Assembly (NCBI GenBank): GCA_020060465.1
Contig: JAGVAD010000035.1
Location: forward strand, 1-45,983
From: Anaerolineales bacterium
GTDB lineage: Bacteria; Chloroflexota; Anaerolineae; Anaerolineales; UBA4823
DNA: 45,983 bases
Direction: 5' to 3'
This document shows positions 17,344-24,757 of this stretch, piece after piece; position 1 is the first letter of the stretch; each line of letters opens with the position of its first letter. Made by a program: the position numbers and the translations under genes. The notes beneath the pieces were generated by a model that had not been told where the DNA came from, made no database searches, and was given only the letters and a program-made list of their open reading frames with translations.

Positions 17344-18174
17344 CTATTGATGCCCTTGCAGGGCAATCTTCTGGCTGAAACGCACATCGGCGCCGCGCTG
17401 CGCCTGCACCAGCTCCAATAGCTCGCCGGAAACCAGTGCTTCTTGCACCCGATGATCGCCGTCCAGCAACCGAATGGCGATCCAGCGCGGGTTGGGCATT
17501 TCTGGAATAAGCTGGCGTAATTTGCTGGTCAATGCTTCCACCGCTTGCTGAAGTTCAGGAGGGCCCTGTACTCGCCGCGGTTGCGTGCGTATTTCGCCGC
17601 TGATCACTTGTTCAACGGTCATGAGCAGCGTCTGCATCCCTTCGCCGGTGCGAGCGGAAATTGGGATCGCCGGCACGCCGAGGTCACGCGCCAGGCTGCG
17701 CGTATCCACTTCTAATCCCTTGCGCCGCGCCTCATCCATCAGATTAACCGCGATCACCACATGATCCGTAATTTCCATGACCTGCAAGGCAAGATTGAGA
17801 TTACGCTCCAGCGCCGTGGCGTCGGTGACCACAATGGTGCAGTCAGGTTGACCAAAGAGAATAAAATTGCGCGCCACTTCTTCGTCTTGAGAAGCAGATA
17901 GCAGCGAATACGTTCCAGGCAAATCCACCAGTTTATAGCGGATGTTGTTGAAGACATACCCCCCTTCCGCACGTGTCACCGTCTTGCCCGGCCAGTTGCC
18001 GGTATGCTGTTTGAGACCCGTCAAAGCGTTGAACACGGTGGATTTTCCGGTGTTTGGATTGCCTGCCAGTGCCACCACTCGATCGAACGAACCGATCTTC
18101 AACCCCATTTGGGCAAGTTGAGCGTTGGCTGGACACGACTCGCATGGATTCTGGTTCAATTTCTTGGATCGCAT
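17344..18174 (-). CDS. feoB: FeoB GTPase half (G domain plus GDI-like helical domain, split form)
   Basis: 276 residues. G1 GNPNTGKST (38-46), G2 region with conserved Thr in GNWPGKTVTRAEG, G3 VDLPGTYSL and G4 VNLMDEA are intact, as in the NFeoB domain, followed by a helical part (about 200-270) like the GDP-dissociation-inhibitor domain. Before the G domain is a short CESCPAN motif (Cys11, Cys14) that could bind metal or an Fe-S cluster; such an N-terminal Cys pair is not part of E. coli FeoB. The protein ends before any membrane helix; the channel half is the next gene downstream. It should bind GTP and control the channel. Confidence 0.91.
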   Translation of the reverse strand: MRSKKLNQNPCESCPANAQLAQMGLKIGSFDRVVALAGNPNTGKSTVFNALTGLKQHTGNWPGKTVTRAEGGYVFNNIRYKLVDLPGTYSLLSASQDEEVARNFILFGQPDCTIVVTDATALERNLNLALQVMEITDHVVIAVNLMDEARRKGLEVDTRSLARDLGVPAIPISARTGEGMQTLLMTVEQVISGEIRTQPRRVQGPPELQQAVEALTSKLRQLIPEMPNPRWIAIRLLDGDHRVQEALVSGELLELVQAQRGADVRFSQKIALQGHQ

Positions 18175-18186
18175 TGTTCCCTCGAT

Positions 18187-19206
18187 TTATTGCGCATTAA
18201 GCGGACGTACCCAAATTTGAGAAGCCTGTTCATCGCGTAGGGCGATCAATGTTCCGCGCACACGATAGGCGCGTGGATCGCCAAAGGAGTTTAGGAGTTC
18301 GGGAAAAATCACCGTTCCCGGTGTAAGCCCCAAGTCCAGAAAACGCCGGCGGGTAAAACCCTGACAAGCATCATCCAACGCCACGATTTCGGCTTTCTGA
18401 CGATGCGCCAGCGCCTTGAGCGGAACCAATCCATTCGCAGCCGCGCTGGGTTCGGGCAGCGCTTCAACGAAAACGTTGGCTGCCACTGCTGGCGCCAGAC
18501 GATACTCGTTATCGCCGTCGGTAAGCACGTATCGCTGTGGCGTGATTTCCAGGATGCGGATTTCTTGGCCCAAACGCAATCCTTCTGCCAGGATCTGGGC
18601 GTACGCCAGAGGCGGTTCATCCTCCAGGTGGACGATCTTGGCCGGCTTATTCAGCTCCCAGGCGGTCAATGCGCTGGCCTGCATAGAGGGCATCTCCCCA
18701 GCCGGCCCCGGAATAGGGTCGCCGTGTGGGTCGCGACGTGGGTAGCCCAAATCCGCCTCCAAGCGATCCACTTCCGCCGGGCTGAGTGTATGTTCCAGGC
18801 GGTGCGCCTCGCGGTGCACCTTTGTCAGGGGCATACGCGCCTCCGTTGCCAGATAGCGCTCCAGCAAACGGTGAGCGCGCATCATTTGCAGCGCAGCCCG
18901 TTGTCCTTCAGTGGTGAGTTGTAGATCGCTGCCCCGTGTTTCCAGCAGCCCTTGTCTCTGCATGATGTTGACCAGACGCAGTCCGGCCGTGTCAGAGAGA
19001 CGTAAATCGGCTGCCAGCATTCTGGCGCTGATGGGGCGTTGTTGCCACTGGTAATCCAGCAACAGTTTGAGCGCATCTTCGATGCGCTGGCGTTCAGAGG
19101 TCGCCCGCCAGCGCCGCATCTGGACGATCACCCCTCTGCCAGAGAAAAAGATGACCGACACAGTAAATACCACAAGTAAAACCTCAACAAACGTAACCCA
19201 CTCCAC
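18187..19206 (-). CDS. Membrane-anchored DtxR/MntR-type metal regulator with FeoA-like C-terminal domains
   Basis: 339 residues from a GTG at 19206, with AAGGAG ten bases upstream. An N-terminal transmembrane helix (about 5-27, VEVLLVVFTVSVIFFSGRGV) is followed by a winged-helix region (about 40-100, ISARMLAADLRLSDTAGLRL, then LLETRGSDLQLTTEGQ). The DtxR/MntR dimerisation-metal segment is next: HRLLERYL and VHREAHRLEH have the spaced His/Glu ligands of the family. About 175-255 and 260-339 are two SH3-like FeoA-type domains; the second (ALAHRQKAEIVALDDACQ, FLDLGLTPGTVI) is clearest. DtxR regulators are normally soluble, so the membrane anchor is unusual. It lies 12 bases before the FeoB GTPase gene and probably works both as iron sensor and as the FeoA partner of FeoB. 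Confidence 0.8.
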   Translation of the reverse strand: MEWVTFVEVLLVVFTVSVIFFSGRGVIVQMRRWRATSERQRIEDALKLLLDYQWQQRPISARMLAADLRLSDTAGLRLVNIMQRQGLLETRGSDLQLTTEGQRAALQMMRAHRLLERYLATEARMPLTKVHREAHRLEHTLSPAEVDRLEADLGYPRRDPHGDPIPGPAGEMPSMQASALTAWELNKPAKIVHLEDEPPLAYAQILAEGLRLGQEIRILEITPQRYVLTDGDNEYRLAPAVAANVFVEALPEPSAAANGLVPLKALAHRQKAEIVALDDACQGFTRRRFLDLGLTPGTVIFPELLNSFGDPRAYRVRGTLIALRDEQASQIWVRPLNAQ

Positions 19207-19305
19207 TTCTTTCCATCTCCTTGAAAATGTTGGTCTTCACATTCGAGAATAGATGTTGGGATTAGCCCTTCATTATTTCTTTCTTGTCCGGCTGGTTGCC
19301 TGTTG

Positions 19306-20502
19306 TTATTTGATCAGCAACCCGGTTATCCACAAAATGAGCATACCGGTCATAATCCCCGAAAACACCATCATCGGCGCCGTTTCATAAGCGGCGTCCT
19401 TCCGGATGAGTTTGGCGATCTCGTACACAACTTCGAACACCGCTCCGGCGCCGATTGCCAGGAATAACACCGCTAAGGCAGGGGAGGGCGAGAAGCCCCC
19501 GATCCATGACCCAATGATCGCTGGCGCTCCGCCAATCAGGCCCATCAGTGCCAGGTGACTGATGCCCGGCCGATCGCGCAGTACAGGTGCGATAATGCCT
19601 AAGCCCTCGGTAATGTTTTGGATGATAAAGCCGACCACCAGGAATGCTCCCAAAGCGATCTCTCCCACATTATAAGCTGCGCCGATGGCCAGCCCTTCAC
19701 CCAGGTTGTGCAGCCCAATCCCAATGGCGATCATGTAAGCCAACGACAATCGTTGAGATGCCTCGCTGCGTCCACTGGTCGTCTGGCGCTTTGAAATCAC
19801 GTCCAACAGGAGAAACGTTCCAATCGCGCCAATGCCAATCAAGCCATTCCCTTGCAGTGGACTCGGCATGGCCACAGCCTGCTCCAGCGCTTCGGTCAGT
19901 GTATCCAGGCCCAGAAAGATCAACAACCCCGCAGTTACCGCCAGCAGGAAGATCATCCAGCGCCGACCGAGCTGACGCAGCGCCGGGAACCAGAATAAGC
20001 CCAGATAGACAGGAATTACCCCCACATATAACCCAATTAGTGTGAAGCTCAGTAGAGTTTTCGCGCCCAATTCGGGCGTCTCGAAAGCCCATGGGATCGT
20101 TACATCAAAGGGGATTCCATTGCTCGTGAACAGCCGGATTGCATACGCCTCTCCATAAGACCAGTGATAATCGAGATAAATGGTGGCGGCGCGCATGCGG
20201 GGAATTGTTGCGCCATTGGAGGTGATGTAGGGCCACACCGCGTTGTTGATAATCACCTGGGCAATCGTGAGATCTTCCGGGCCGACGTTGCGCGCTGTGA
20301 TCTCGATCTTGTTGGGAAATAGCCTGACCCGCTCGATGGTCAATGCTTCCACTGGGGATGGCGAGGTCAATTCCAGGCCGCCGCCAGTGGTCAAAAACAA
20401 CACAATCACTCCGCTCAAGATCACCAGCGGCAGCACCAGCAAAACCCCAATGCTCCAGTTTCGATGTTTTCTACCATTCGCGGTAACTGTTCGTTCAGCC
20501 AT
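19306..20502 (-). CDS. ZIP-family metal transporter with N-terminal extracytoplasmic domain
   Basis: 398 residues, ATG with GAGGAG upstream. After a signal-anchor helix (about 17-40) comes a beta-rich domain of about 110 residues (ALTIERVRLFPNKIEITARN...). The rest is a ZIP-like membrane domain. IGIGLHNLGEGLAIGAAY corresponds to the HNxxEG helix 4 motif, and GFIIQNITEGLGI to helix 5, where the usual His-Glu pair is Gln-Asn...Glu. FEVVYEIAKL is a later acidic helix. ZIP proteins import divalent metals such as Zn, Fe or Mn. The N-terminal domain is an unusual addition and may capture metal outside the cell. The gene lies 11 bases after the multicopper oxidase gene. Confidence 0.8.
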   Translation of the reverse strand: MAERTVTANGRKHRNWSIGVLLVLPLVILSGVIVLFLTTGGGLELTSPSPVEALTIERVRLFPNKIEITARNVGPEDLTIAQVIINNAVWPYITSNGATIPRMRAATIYLDYHWSYGEAYAIRLFTSNGIPFDVTIPWAFETPELGAKTLLSFTLIGLYVGVIPVYLGLFWFPALRQLGRRWMIFLLAVTAGLLIFLGLDTLTEALEQAVAMPSPLQGNGLIGIGAIGTFLLLDVISKRQTTSGRSEASQRLSLAYMIAIGIGLHNLGEGLAIGAAYNVGEIALGAFLVVGFIIQNITEGLGIIAPVLRDRPGISHLALMGLIGGAPAIIGSWIGGFSPSPALAVLFLAIGAGAVFEVVYEIAKLIRKDAAYETAPMMVFSGIMTGMLILWITGLLIK

Positions 20503-20513
20503 CTTTTTTCTCC

Positions 20514-21533
20514 TCAGGAAACAACTTCAAAATTGCCCGTCCACCCCAACTCAGCGAATTCCGTGTTGTGGGCGTGGAACATATAGGAACCCGGATACTT
20601 GTAAGAAAACTCCAGGATGCCGCGCTGCGCCTGCGTCTGCATGATGATATCCGTGTACTCGCTGGGTGTTAAGCTTGTTCCTGTGGGGTAATAGTGGAAG
20701 AAATTGGCGTGCAAATGAAAACTGTTGATCAGATCAAACTCCAGAATGTTGACCAGGTAAATCCGCACCTTTTCCCCAACTTTGATCTGGATCGGATGAA
20801 GTTGATAGTGGAAGGGAATGGCATTGACCGCATAGAAATCGTTTTCGTCGTCGAAATCTATGTCGAAGCCGCTCATTACCATGACAAACTCCCGGTCAAC
20901 TGTCGAGCGCCCCTCTTTTGGATCAATAATGAATGCCCCATACAGCCCTTTGGCGATATGCCTGGCCAGCGGTGCAGCGTGGCAGTGATAGAGGTGCAGA
21001 CCGAACGGCTTAGCTTCGAACTCATAGGTAAAACTTTCCCCAGGGTTGATGACCCCAGGCGTGCCAGGAACACCGTCCATCTGGGCGGTATGGATGCCGT
21101 GGAAGTGCATCGAATGAGGATGGCTGCTGCCGTTGCGGAAATGGATGCGGATCAAGTCGCCCTCGGTGCAGCGGATGGTTGGCCCTGGGATGCGCCCGTT
21201 GTATGTCCAGGCAGGGTAAACGATGCCCGGCACAACCTCAATGTCTTTATTGATGGTGTAAATGTTATACTCCCGCAGCGTTTGCCCGTTCTCCAACGTT
21301 GACGCCTTGCCATAGTCAAAATCTGCCACAATGTCGGTCGGGTTGAACCCGTTCTTCGTGTGATCCACTTCTCCCACTGCCATTGCCATGGCACTGTCGC
21401 CATGATCCATTTGATGTACAGGTGGTGCCTGTGCCTCTCCGCTGGCGCGATGGATTACCGCCGCGCCAGCGGTTCCAAGTAACGTCAGCACTCCAGCCTG
21501 TAAAAAATCTCGTCTGGATAAACTAGCTTTCAT
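20514..21533 (-). CDS. Two-domain multicopper oxidase with Tat signal
   Basis: 339 residues from the ATG at 21533; a TTG at 21560 would add nine residues but has no better ribosome site. The Tat signal is SLSRRDFLQAG. A Met/His-rich stretch (HQMDHGDSAMAMAV) may bind copper. The four copper motifs are all present: MHFHGIH, HLYHCHAAPLARH, FHLHANFFH and YMFHAHNTEF. The two domains resemble copper nitrite reductase and small laccases; the type-1 site in domain 1 has Cys and His but Leu where the axial Met is expected (RHIAKGLYGAF), suggesting a high-potential site. Probably oxidises metal ions or phenols outside the cytoplasm. It is the first gene of an operon with ZIP, DtxR/FeoA and FeoB, so ferroxidase or cuprous oxidase activity is a reasonable inference. 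Confidence 0.87.
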   Translation of the reverse strand: MKASLSRRDFLQAGVLTLLGTAGAAVIHRASGEAQAPPVHQMDHGDSAMAMAVGEVDHTKNGFNPTDIVADFDYGKASTLENGQTLREYNIYTINKDIEVVPGIVYPAWTYNGRIPGPTIRCTEGDLIRIHFRNGSSHPHSMHFHGIHTAQMDGVPGTPGVINPGESFTYEFEAKPFGLHLYHCHAAPLARHIAKGLYGAFIIDPKEGRSTVDREFVMVMSGFDIDFDDENDFYAVNAIPFHYQLHPIQIKVGEKVRIYLVNILEFDLINSFHLHANFFHYYPTGTSLTPSEYTDIIMQTQAQRGILEFSYKYPGSYMFHAHNTEFAELGWTGNFEVVS

Positions 21534-21611
21534 GATGGCACCTGTTTCTTCGAAATACAAGCCCAGTTTGCTTTATTCATCATCAATAATCCTTCGTAAA
21601 TATTAGTCGCA

Positions 21612-21629
21612 CCTAAAAATTATTTTAGG
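21612..21629. promoter_or_regulatory. Inverted repeat over the -10 box; candidate metalloregulator operator
   Basis: CCTAAAA and TTTTAGG arms of 7 bp around a 4-base centre. The repeat covers the -10 box of the operon promoter (21622-21627), the classic position of a repressor site. The operon encodes a DtxR-type regulator, the natural candidate to bind here. Confidence 0.6.
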
Positions 21630-21650
21630 CAATGTTCTTGGAATTGTCAA
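21622..21650 (-). promoter_or_regulatory. Strong sigma70-like promoter of the MCO-ZIP-DtxR-FeoB operon
   Basis: On the minus strand: perfect TTGACA (21645-21650), 17-base spacer, TAAAAT (21622-21627). It is about 90 bases upstream of the multicopper oxidase start. No comparable promoter was seen before the later genes of the operon. Confidence 0.78.
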
Positions 21651-21706
21651 GGATGAATTTGGATATTATAGGTATGAAAATGGATGATGGTGTTTGCCTC
21701 ATCAAA

Positions 21707-21738
21707 ACAGCGAGTCCCTGAAAAAGAGAACTCGCTGT
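21707..21738 (-). terminator. Hairpin after the alpha/beta hydrolase gene, probable terminator
   Basis: ACAGCGAGT (21707-21715) and ACTCGCTGT (21730-21738) form a perfect 9-bp stem. On the minus strand the stem is followed by TTTTGAT. It ends the hydrolase transcript before the next promoter. Confidence 0.6.
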
Positions 21739-21780
21739 CATACGTCGGATTCCTCGCTCATCCCCCAAAGTTGTATCAGG

Positions 21781-22905
21781 TCAAGGGGCGTCCTTCAAGT
21801 AGCGGTTGTAAAACTGGATGGTGCGGAACATGGCGTCGCTGAAAGAGTCCGACAGATTATGATTGTCCCCCTCGTAAAGATAAAGCTCCACCGTCTTTCC
21901 CGCCTCCAGCATCTGCTCATAGAGGATCTCGGACAGAACCGGTGGCACGCTTTCATCCGCCGTCCCATGATGCAGTTGGATGGGGCCAGAAATATCTGCC
22001 AGAAAAGCATTCGCCGAAACCCCATTCCAAAAAGCTGGATTTTCCTCCGGCGCTCCGTATTCCTCTGCCCAAGCCCAACGCCAACTCCGACCAAAAGCCG
22101 GAACTGGTGTGGCAGTTTCTGCGCCGCGTCGCCGCCAGCGGTTGAGCAGGTCCTCGAATGACCCTACCACGCCCGCCCAAATCACTCCCGCCTTGATGTC
22201 TGGCGAAATGACCATTGCCCGCAAAGTCAAGAAGCCGCCCATGGAGTGCCCCCACATCCCGATCCGCTGGGCGTCAACCACGGGAAAGCGTTTCAAAGAC
22301 GCCACCGCGTTCAACACATCCACCGTGTAGCCTGGGTCGCCGTAGGCTCCGCGCGCCTCGCCCTCCGAACGGTCATGACCACGATAGTCAATGCGGAAAA
22401 CCACATATCCGCTGCGCGCCAGTGAGTCTACATAAGCAATATATCGCTCTGTGGTGCGGTAAACCTGCGGCGGAATATATCCATGATTAAATACGATCGC
22501 CGGCCAGCCGTTTGGCGGCGTTTCGCCATCCGGTACGGTGAGCAAGCCGTAAATCGTCAGCCCTTCCGACAGGTACGAAGCGTAGAAGCGGCTGTAGTTC
22601 GCCCCCCGCTCAAGCTGCTCATGCAGCACAATGTCGCTGCCCGGATAGGGTGTTTGCCGCATCGCCGTGATGCTCATCGGGTGCAGGGTAGGGGTGGGCG
22701 TCTGAGTAATCGTCGGCGAGGATGAAGGCGGAACTGTAGCCATAACTGTAGGCGTGTAGGTAACGCTCATTGTTTCCGGTTGCGTCGCCTGGGTCGCCGG
22801 CCGTGCTTTAGGCGCTGTAACCGTGGTTTGTCCGGCAAGCCCCGTTTCGGCTCCTCGCTCCAACCGCCCACAGCCGCTGCTAAGCAAGCTAAAAACCAAC
22901 AACAA
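21781..22905 (-). CDS. Secreted lipoprotein of the alpha/beta hydrolase (prolyl oligopeptidase/dienelactone hydrolase-like) fold
   Basis: 374 residues if started at the TTG at 22905. The short hydrophobic N-terminus ends in LLSSGC, a lipobox, so the mature protein is a lipoprotein. A Thr/Pro linker (about 40-75) leads to the catalytic domain (about 90-374). The nucleophile elbow is GMWGHSMGGF (Ser in GHSMG), the acid is probably Asp in HHGTADESVPP, and the His is in YEGDNHNLSD, giving the usual Ser-Asp-His order. VFRIDYRGHDRSEG is a typical oxyanion-loop region. Likely a peptidase or esterase at the cell surface. The start is doubtful: the only good ribosome site (AAAGGAAG) is 33 bases upstream of the TTG, and an ATC codon nine bases after it would restore a positively charged n-region. 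Confidence 0.8.
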   Translation of the reverse strand: MLLVFSLLSSGCGRLERGAETGLAGQTTVTAPKARPATQATQPETMSVTYTPTVMATVPPSSSPTITQTPTPTLHPMSITAMRQTPYPGSDIVLHEQLERGANYSRFYASYLSEGLTIYGLLTVPDGETPPNGWPAIVFNHGYIPPQVYRTTERYIAYVDSLARSGYVVFRIDYRGHDRSEGEARGAYGDPGYTVDVLNAVASLKRFPVVDAQRIGMWGHSMGGFLTLRAMVISPDIKAGVIWAGVVGSFEDLLNRWRRRGAETATPVPAFGRSWRWAWAEEYGAPEENPAFWNGVSANAFLADISGPIQLHHGTADESVPPVLSEILYEQMLEAGKTVELYLYEGDNHNLSDSFSDAMFRTIQFYNRYLKDAP

Positions 22906-22957
22906 GGATAATAATCTTGCAGTATTGATTTTCTAAAACTTCCTTTGCTACAGTAGA

Positions 22958-22987
22958 ATATTATGATATTATATATCTAAATATCAA
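22958..22987 (-). promoter_or_regulatory. Candidate promoter of the alpha/beta hydrolase gene
   Basis: On the minus strand: TTGATA (22982-22987), 18-base spacer, TAATAT (22958-22963), in a very AT-rich stretch. Confidence 0.4.
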
Positions 22988-23131
22988 CTGAGAAATGCGT
23001 CAGCGCAGTTCCTAATCATCTATTTATTCAGGATGTCAGCCATTTCTCAAACGCGGGGTTGATGCCTGGGATGGGACGAAATTAGCCCATCAAGGTAGTG
23101 GAAATATCATAAACATAAAATCGAAAATGAA

Positions 23132-23160
23132 TTGACATAACTTCAACGTTCTGTTATTGT
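23132..23160 (+). promoter_or_regulatory. Sigma70-like promoter of the two-component pair
   Basis: Perfect TTGACA (23132-23137), 17-base spacer, TATTGT (23155-23160). Confidence 0.65.
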
Positions 23161-23348
23161 TAGCAACGTCTGCGGTATTCTGGATTTCGCTATTTTATAT
23201 GAGAAAAGGCGGGTTATTTCTGCGCCACGTTGAAAACTCTACCATCCCAGAAACAAAGGGTCGTTGGTTCTGGGTAGTTTGGGTCGCCTCTTGTGAAGTA
23301 CAGCATTACTGAGCTTGGGTTATGGTTTTGAGACGAGGAACGCCTCTT

Positions 23349-24743
23349 ATGCCAAACCGTATTTGGTTCACCGTATCGGATCTCTTCAAGGCGCTTCTCG
23401 CTCACTACAAGCTATTCATCGTCCTCCTGGCGGGGCTGGTGGTATTGGGGGAGATTTATCATCACAACCTGGAAAGTCCAACCTTTTACCGCGAACTGGC
23501 TTTCTGGCTCGAAGTCATCGTTTATGGCCTGTTAATCCCTGGTCTGGTGCTGCTCATTATAGAACAGGTTGAGCGCCGTACCGGCGAGCGTGACCATGCC
23601 ATTCAGGCTCTGGATCAGCAATTCAGTCTGACAGAAAGTTTGGCGAAACCCATGCTCTGGGAGAAACTCATCCAGACCATCCTGGAATTCCCCACCAGGA
23701 TATTCCCTTGCGAAGCGGTATTCATACATCTATACGATTCCCAACAAGAGCGCTTCACGCTGGTCGGTTCCTGGGGTCAGGCAGCCTCTCGTCTCTCCTC
23801 CGCCGAAAGCATTTTGTCGCCTGAGGAATGTGTTTGTTTATCCAGCGATAATTCTTCTTTCATAAGCATTTCGGGCTGCCATGCCTCGCACGATTTAGCC
23901 CTGTCCTCAGGCTCCCGGCGTTATTGTCTGCCGTTGGCTTACGGTGATTTGCTGGTGGGGTTGATCCATTTTGATCTTCCCAACCAGGCGATAATCTCTC
24001 CGGCGCAGGCGCAGGCCCTGGTTGGGACTGCGCCCGAAATAGCATTGGCGCTGAATAATGCGCGTTTGCAGCATTCTGCCGGCGCGCAAGAACAGACGCT
24101 TGTCCGTTACCGACAGCAAATCGCTCAGGATTTGCATGATACCCTGGGGCAAAACCTGGCTTATTTACGCCTGAAACTGGATCAGTTGTCAAGCGATGAC
24201 ACGCTGCAAAGCATCGCCGAGATCGGCAAAGAACTGAACCGTATGCGGGAGGTTGCGGATGAAGCTTACCGGCAGATCCGCAGCACATTGGATCATTTGG
24301 AACCCGCCGCCCCGGGTTGCCTGGCGACTGCGTTGCAAGAGCTGGCTGAACAGGCGGCTGCCCGCGCCGGTTTTACCGTTGAGACCACCTCTGTGGGTCA
24401 ATCGGTGCAGTTATCTGCCTTTCAACGGCGTCAAATTTTATATATCTTCAGAGAAGCCTTAAATAACATCGAAAAACACGCCAACGCAAGCAAAGTATCC
24501 ATCCGCCTGACCTGGTTGGAAGAACGGGTCGCCATCCAAATCCAGGATGATGGCCGCGGATTTACCCCACAGAATGAAAATAACGAAATAGAGATGGACA
24601 GACATTTTGGCCTGGCGATCATGCAAGAGCGCGCTCAAGACATCAACGGCCATTTCCATTTAGAATCGACGCCCGGCGTTGGTACAAAGATTGAGCTGGT
24701 TGCGCCATTCCAGATCAACGTCCCAGCCGTATATTCACCTTGA
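23349..24743 (+). CDS. NarX/LiaS-type sensor histidine kinase
   Basis: 464 residues from the ATG at 23349 (MPNRIWFTVSDLF); an in-frame ATG at 23322 is also possible. Its GAGGA ribosome site lies in a tiny GAGG/CCTC hairpin (23335-23346). Two membrane helices (about 22-40 and 55-80) are followed by a coiled linker and a GAF-like sensor region (about 95-250, IFPCEAVFIHLYDSQQERF...). The HisKA_3 phospho-acceptor is His in QQIAQDLHDTLGQNLAYL; the ATPase domain has FREALNNIEKHANAS (N box) and IQDDGRGF (G1). No long extracytoplasmic loop exists, so sensing is probably internal (GAF) or membrane-based. The GAF-like part has several Cys and His residues (ECVCL, SGCHASH) that could sense redox or metal. 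The response regulator gene follows directly. Confidence 0.87.
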   Translation: MPNRIWFTVSDLFKALLAHYKLFIVLLAGLVVLGEIYHHNLESPTFYRELAFWLEVIVYGLLIPGLVLLIIEQVERRTGERDHAIQALDQQFSLTESLAKPMLWEKLIQTILEFPTRIFPCEAVFIHLYDSQQERFTLVGSWGQAASRLSSAESILSPEECVCLSSDNSSFISISGCHASHDLALSSGSRRYCLPLAYGDLLVGLIHFDLPNQAIISPAQAQALVGTAPEIALALNNARLQHSAGAQEQTLVRYRQQIAQDLHDTLGQNLAYLRLKLDQLSSDDTLQSIAEIGKELNRMREVADEAYRQIRSTLDHLEPAAPGCLATALQELAEQAAARAGFTVETTSVGQSVQLSAFQRRQILYIFREALNNIEKHANASKVSIRLTWLEERVAIQIQDDGRGFTPQNENNEIEMDRHFGLAIMQERAQDINGHFHLESTPGVGTKIELVAPFQINVPAVYSP

Positions 24744-24757
24744 GAGGTCTTAGAACA

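Larger units (their letters stand above)
22906..23348. other. Divergent intergenic region between hydrolase and sensor kinase genes
   Basis: About 440 bases without a convincing gene. It is AT-rich on the left, holds opposed promoters (22958-22987 minus, 23132-23160 plus) and a roughly 190-base leader before the kinase. The leader contains a CCCAGAA/TTCTGGG stem near 23249-23275. No match to a riboswitch I know was found. Confidence 0.5.

Noticed and set aside
23161..23348. Possible riboswitch in the kinase leader
   Set aside because: A 7-bp hairpin is present, but no conserved riboswitch core I know could be recognised.
23214..23405. 63-codon minus-strand frame in the leader of the sensor kinase
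   Set aside because: No ribosome site, overlaps the kinase N-terminus, and no recognisable protein.
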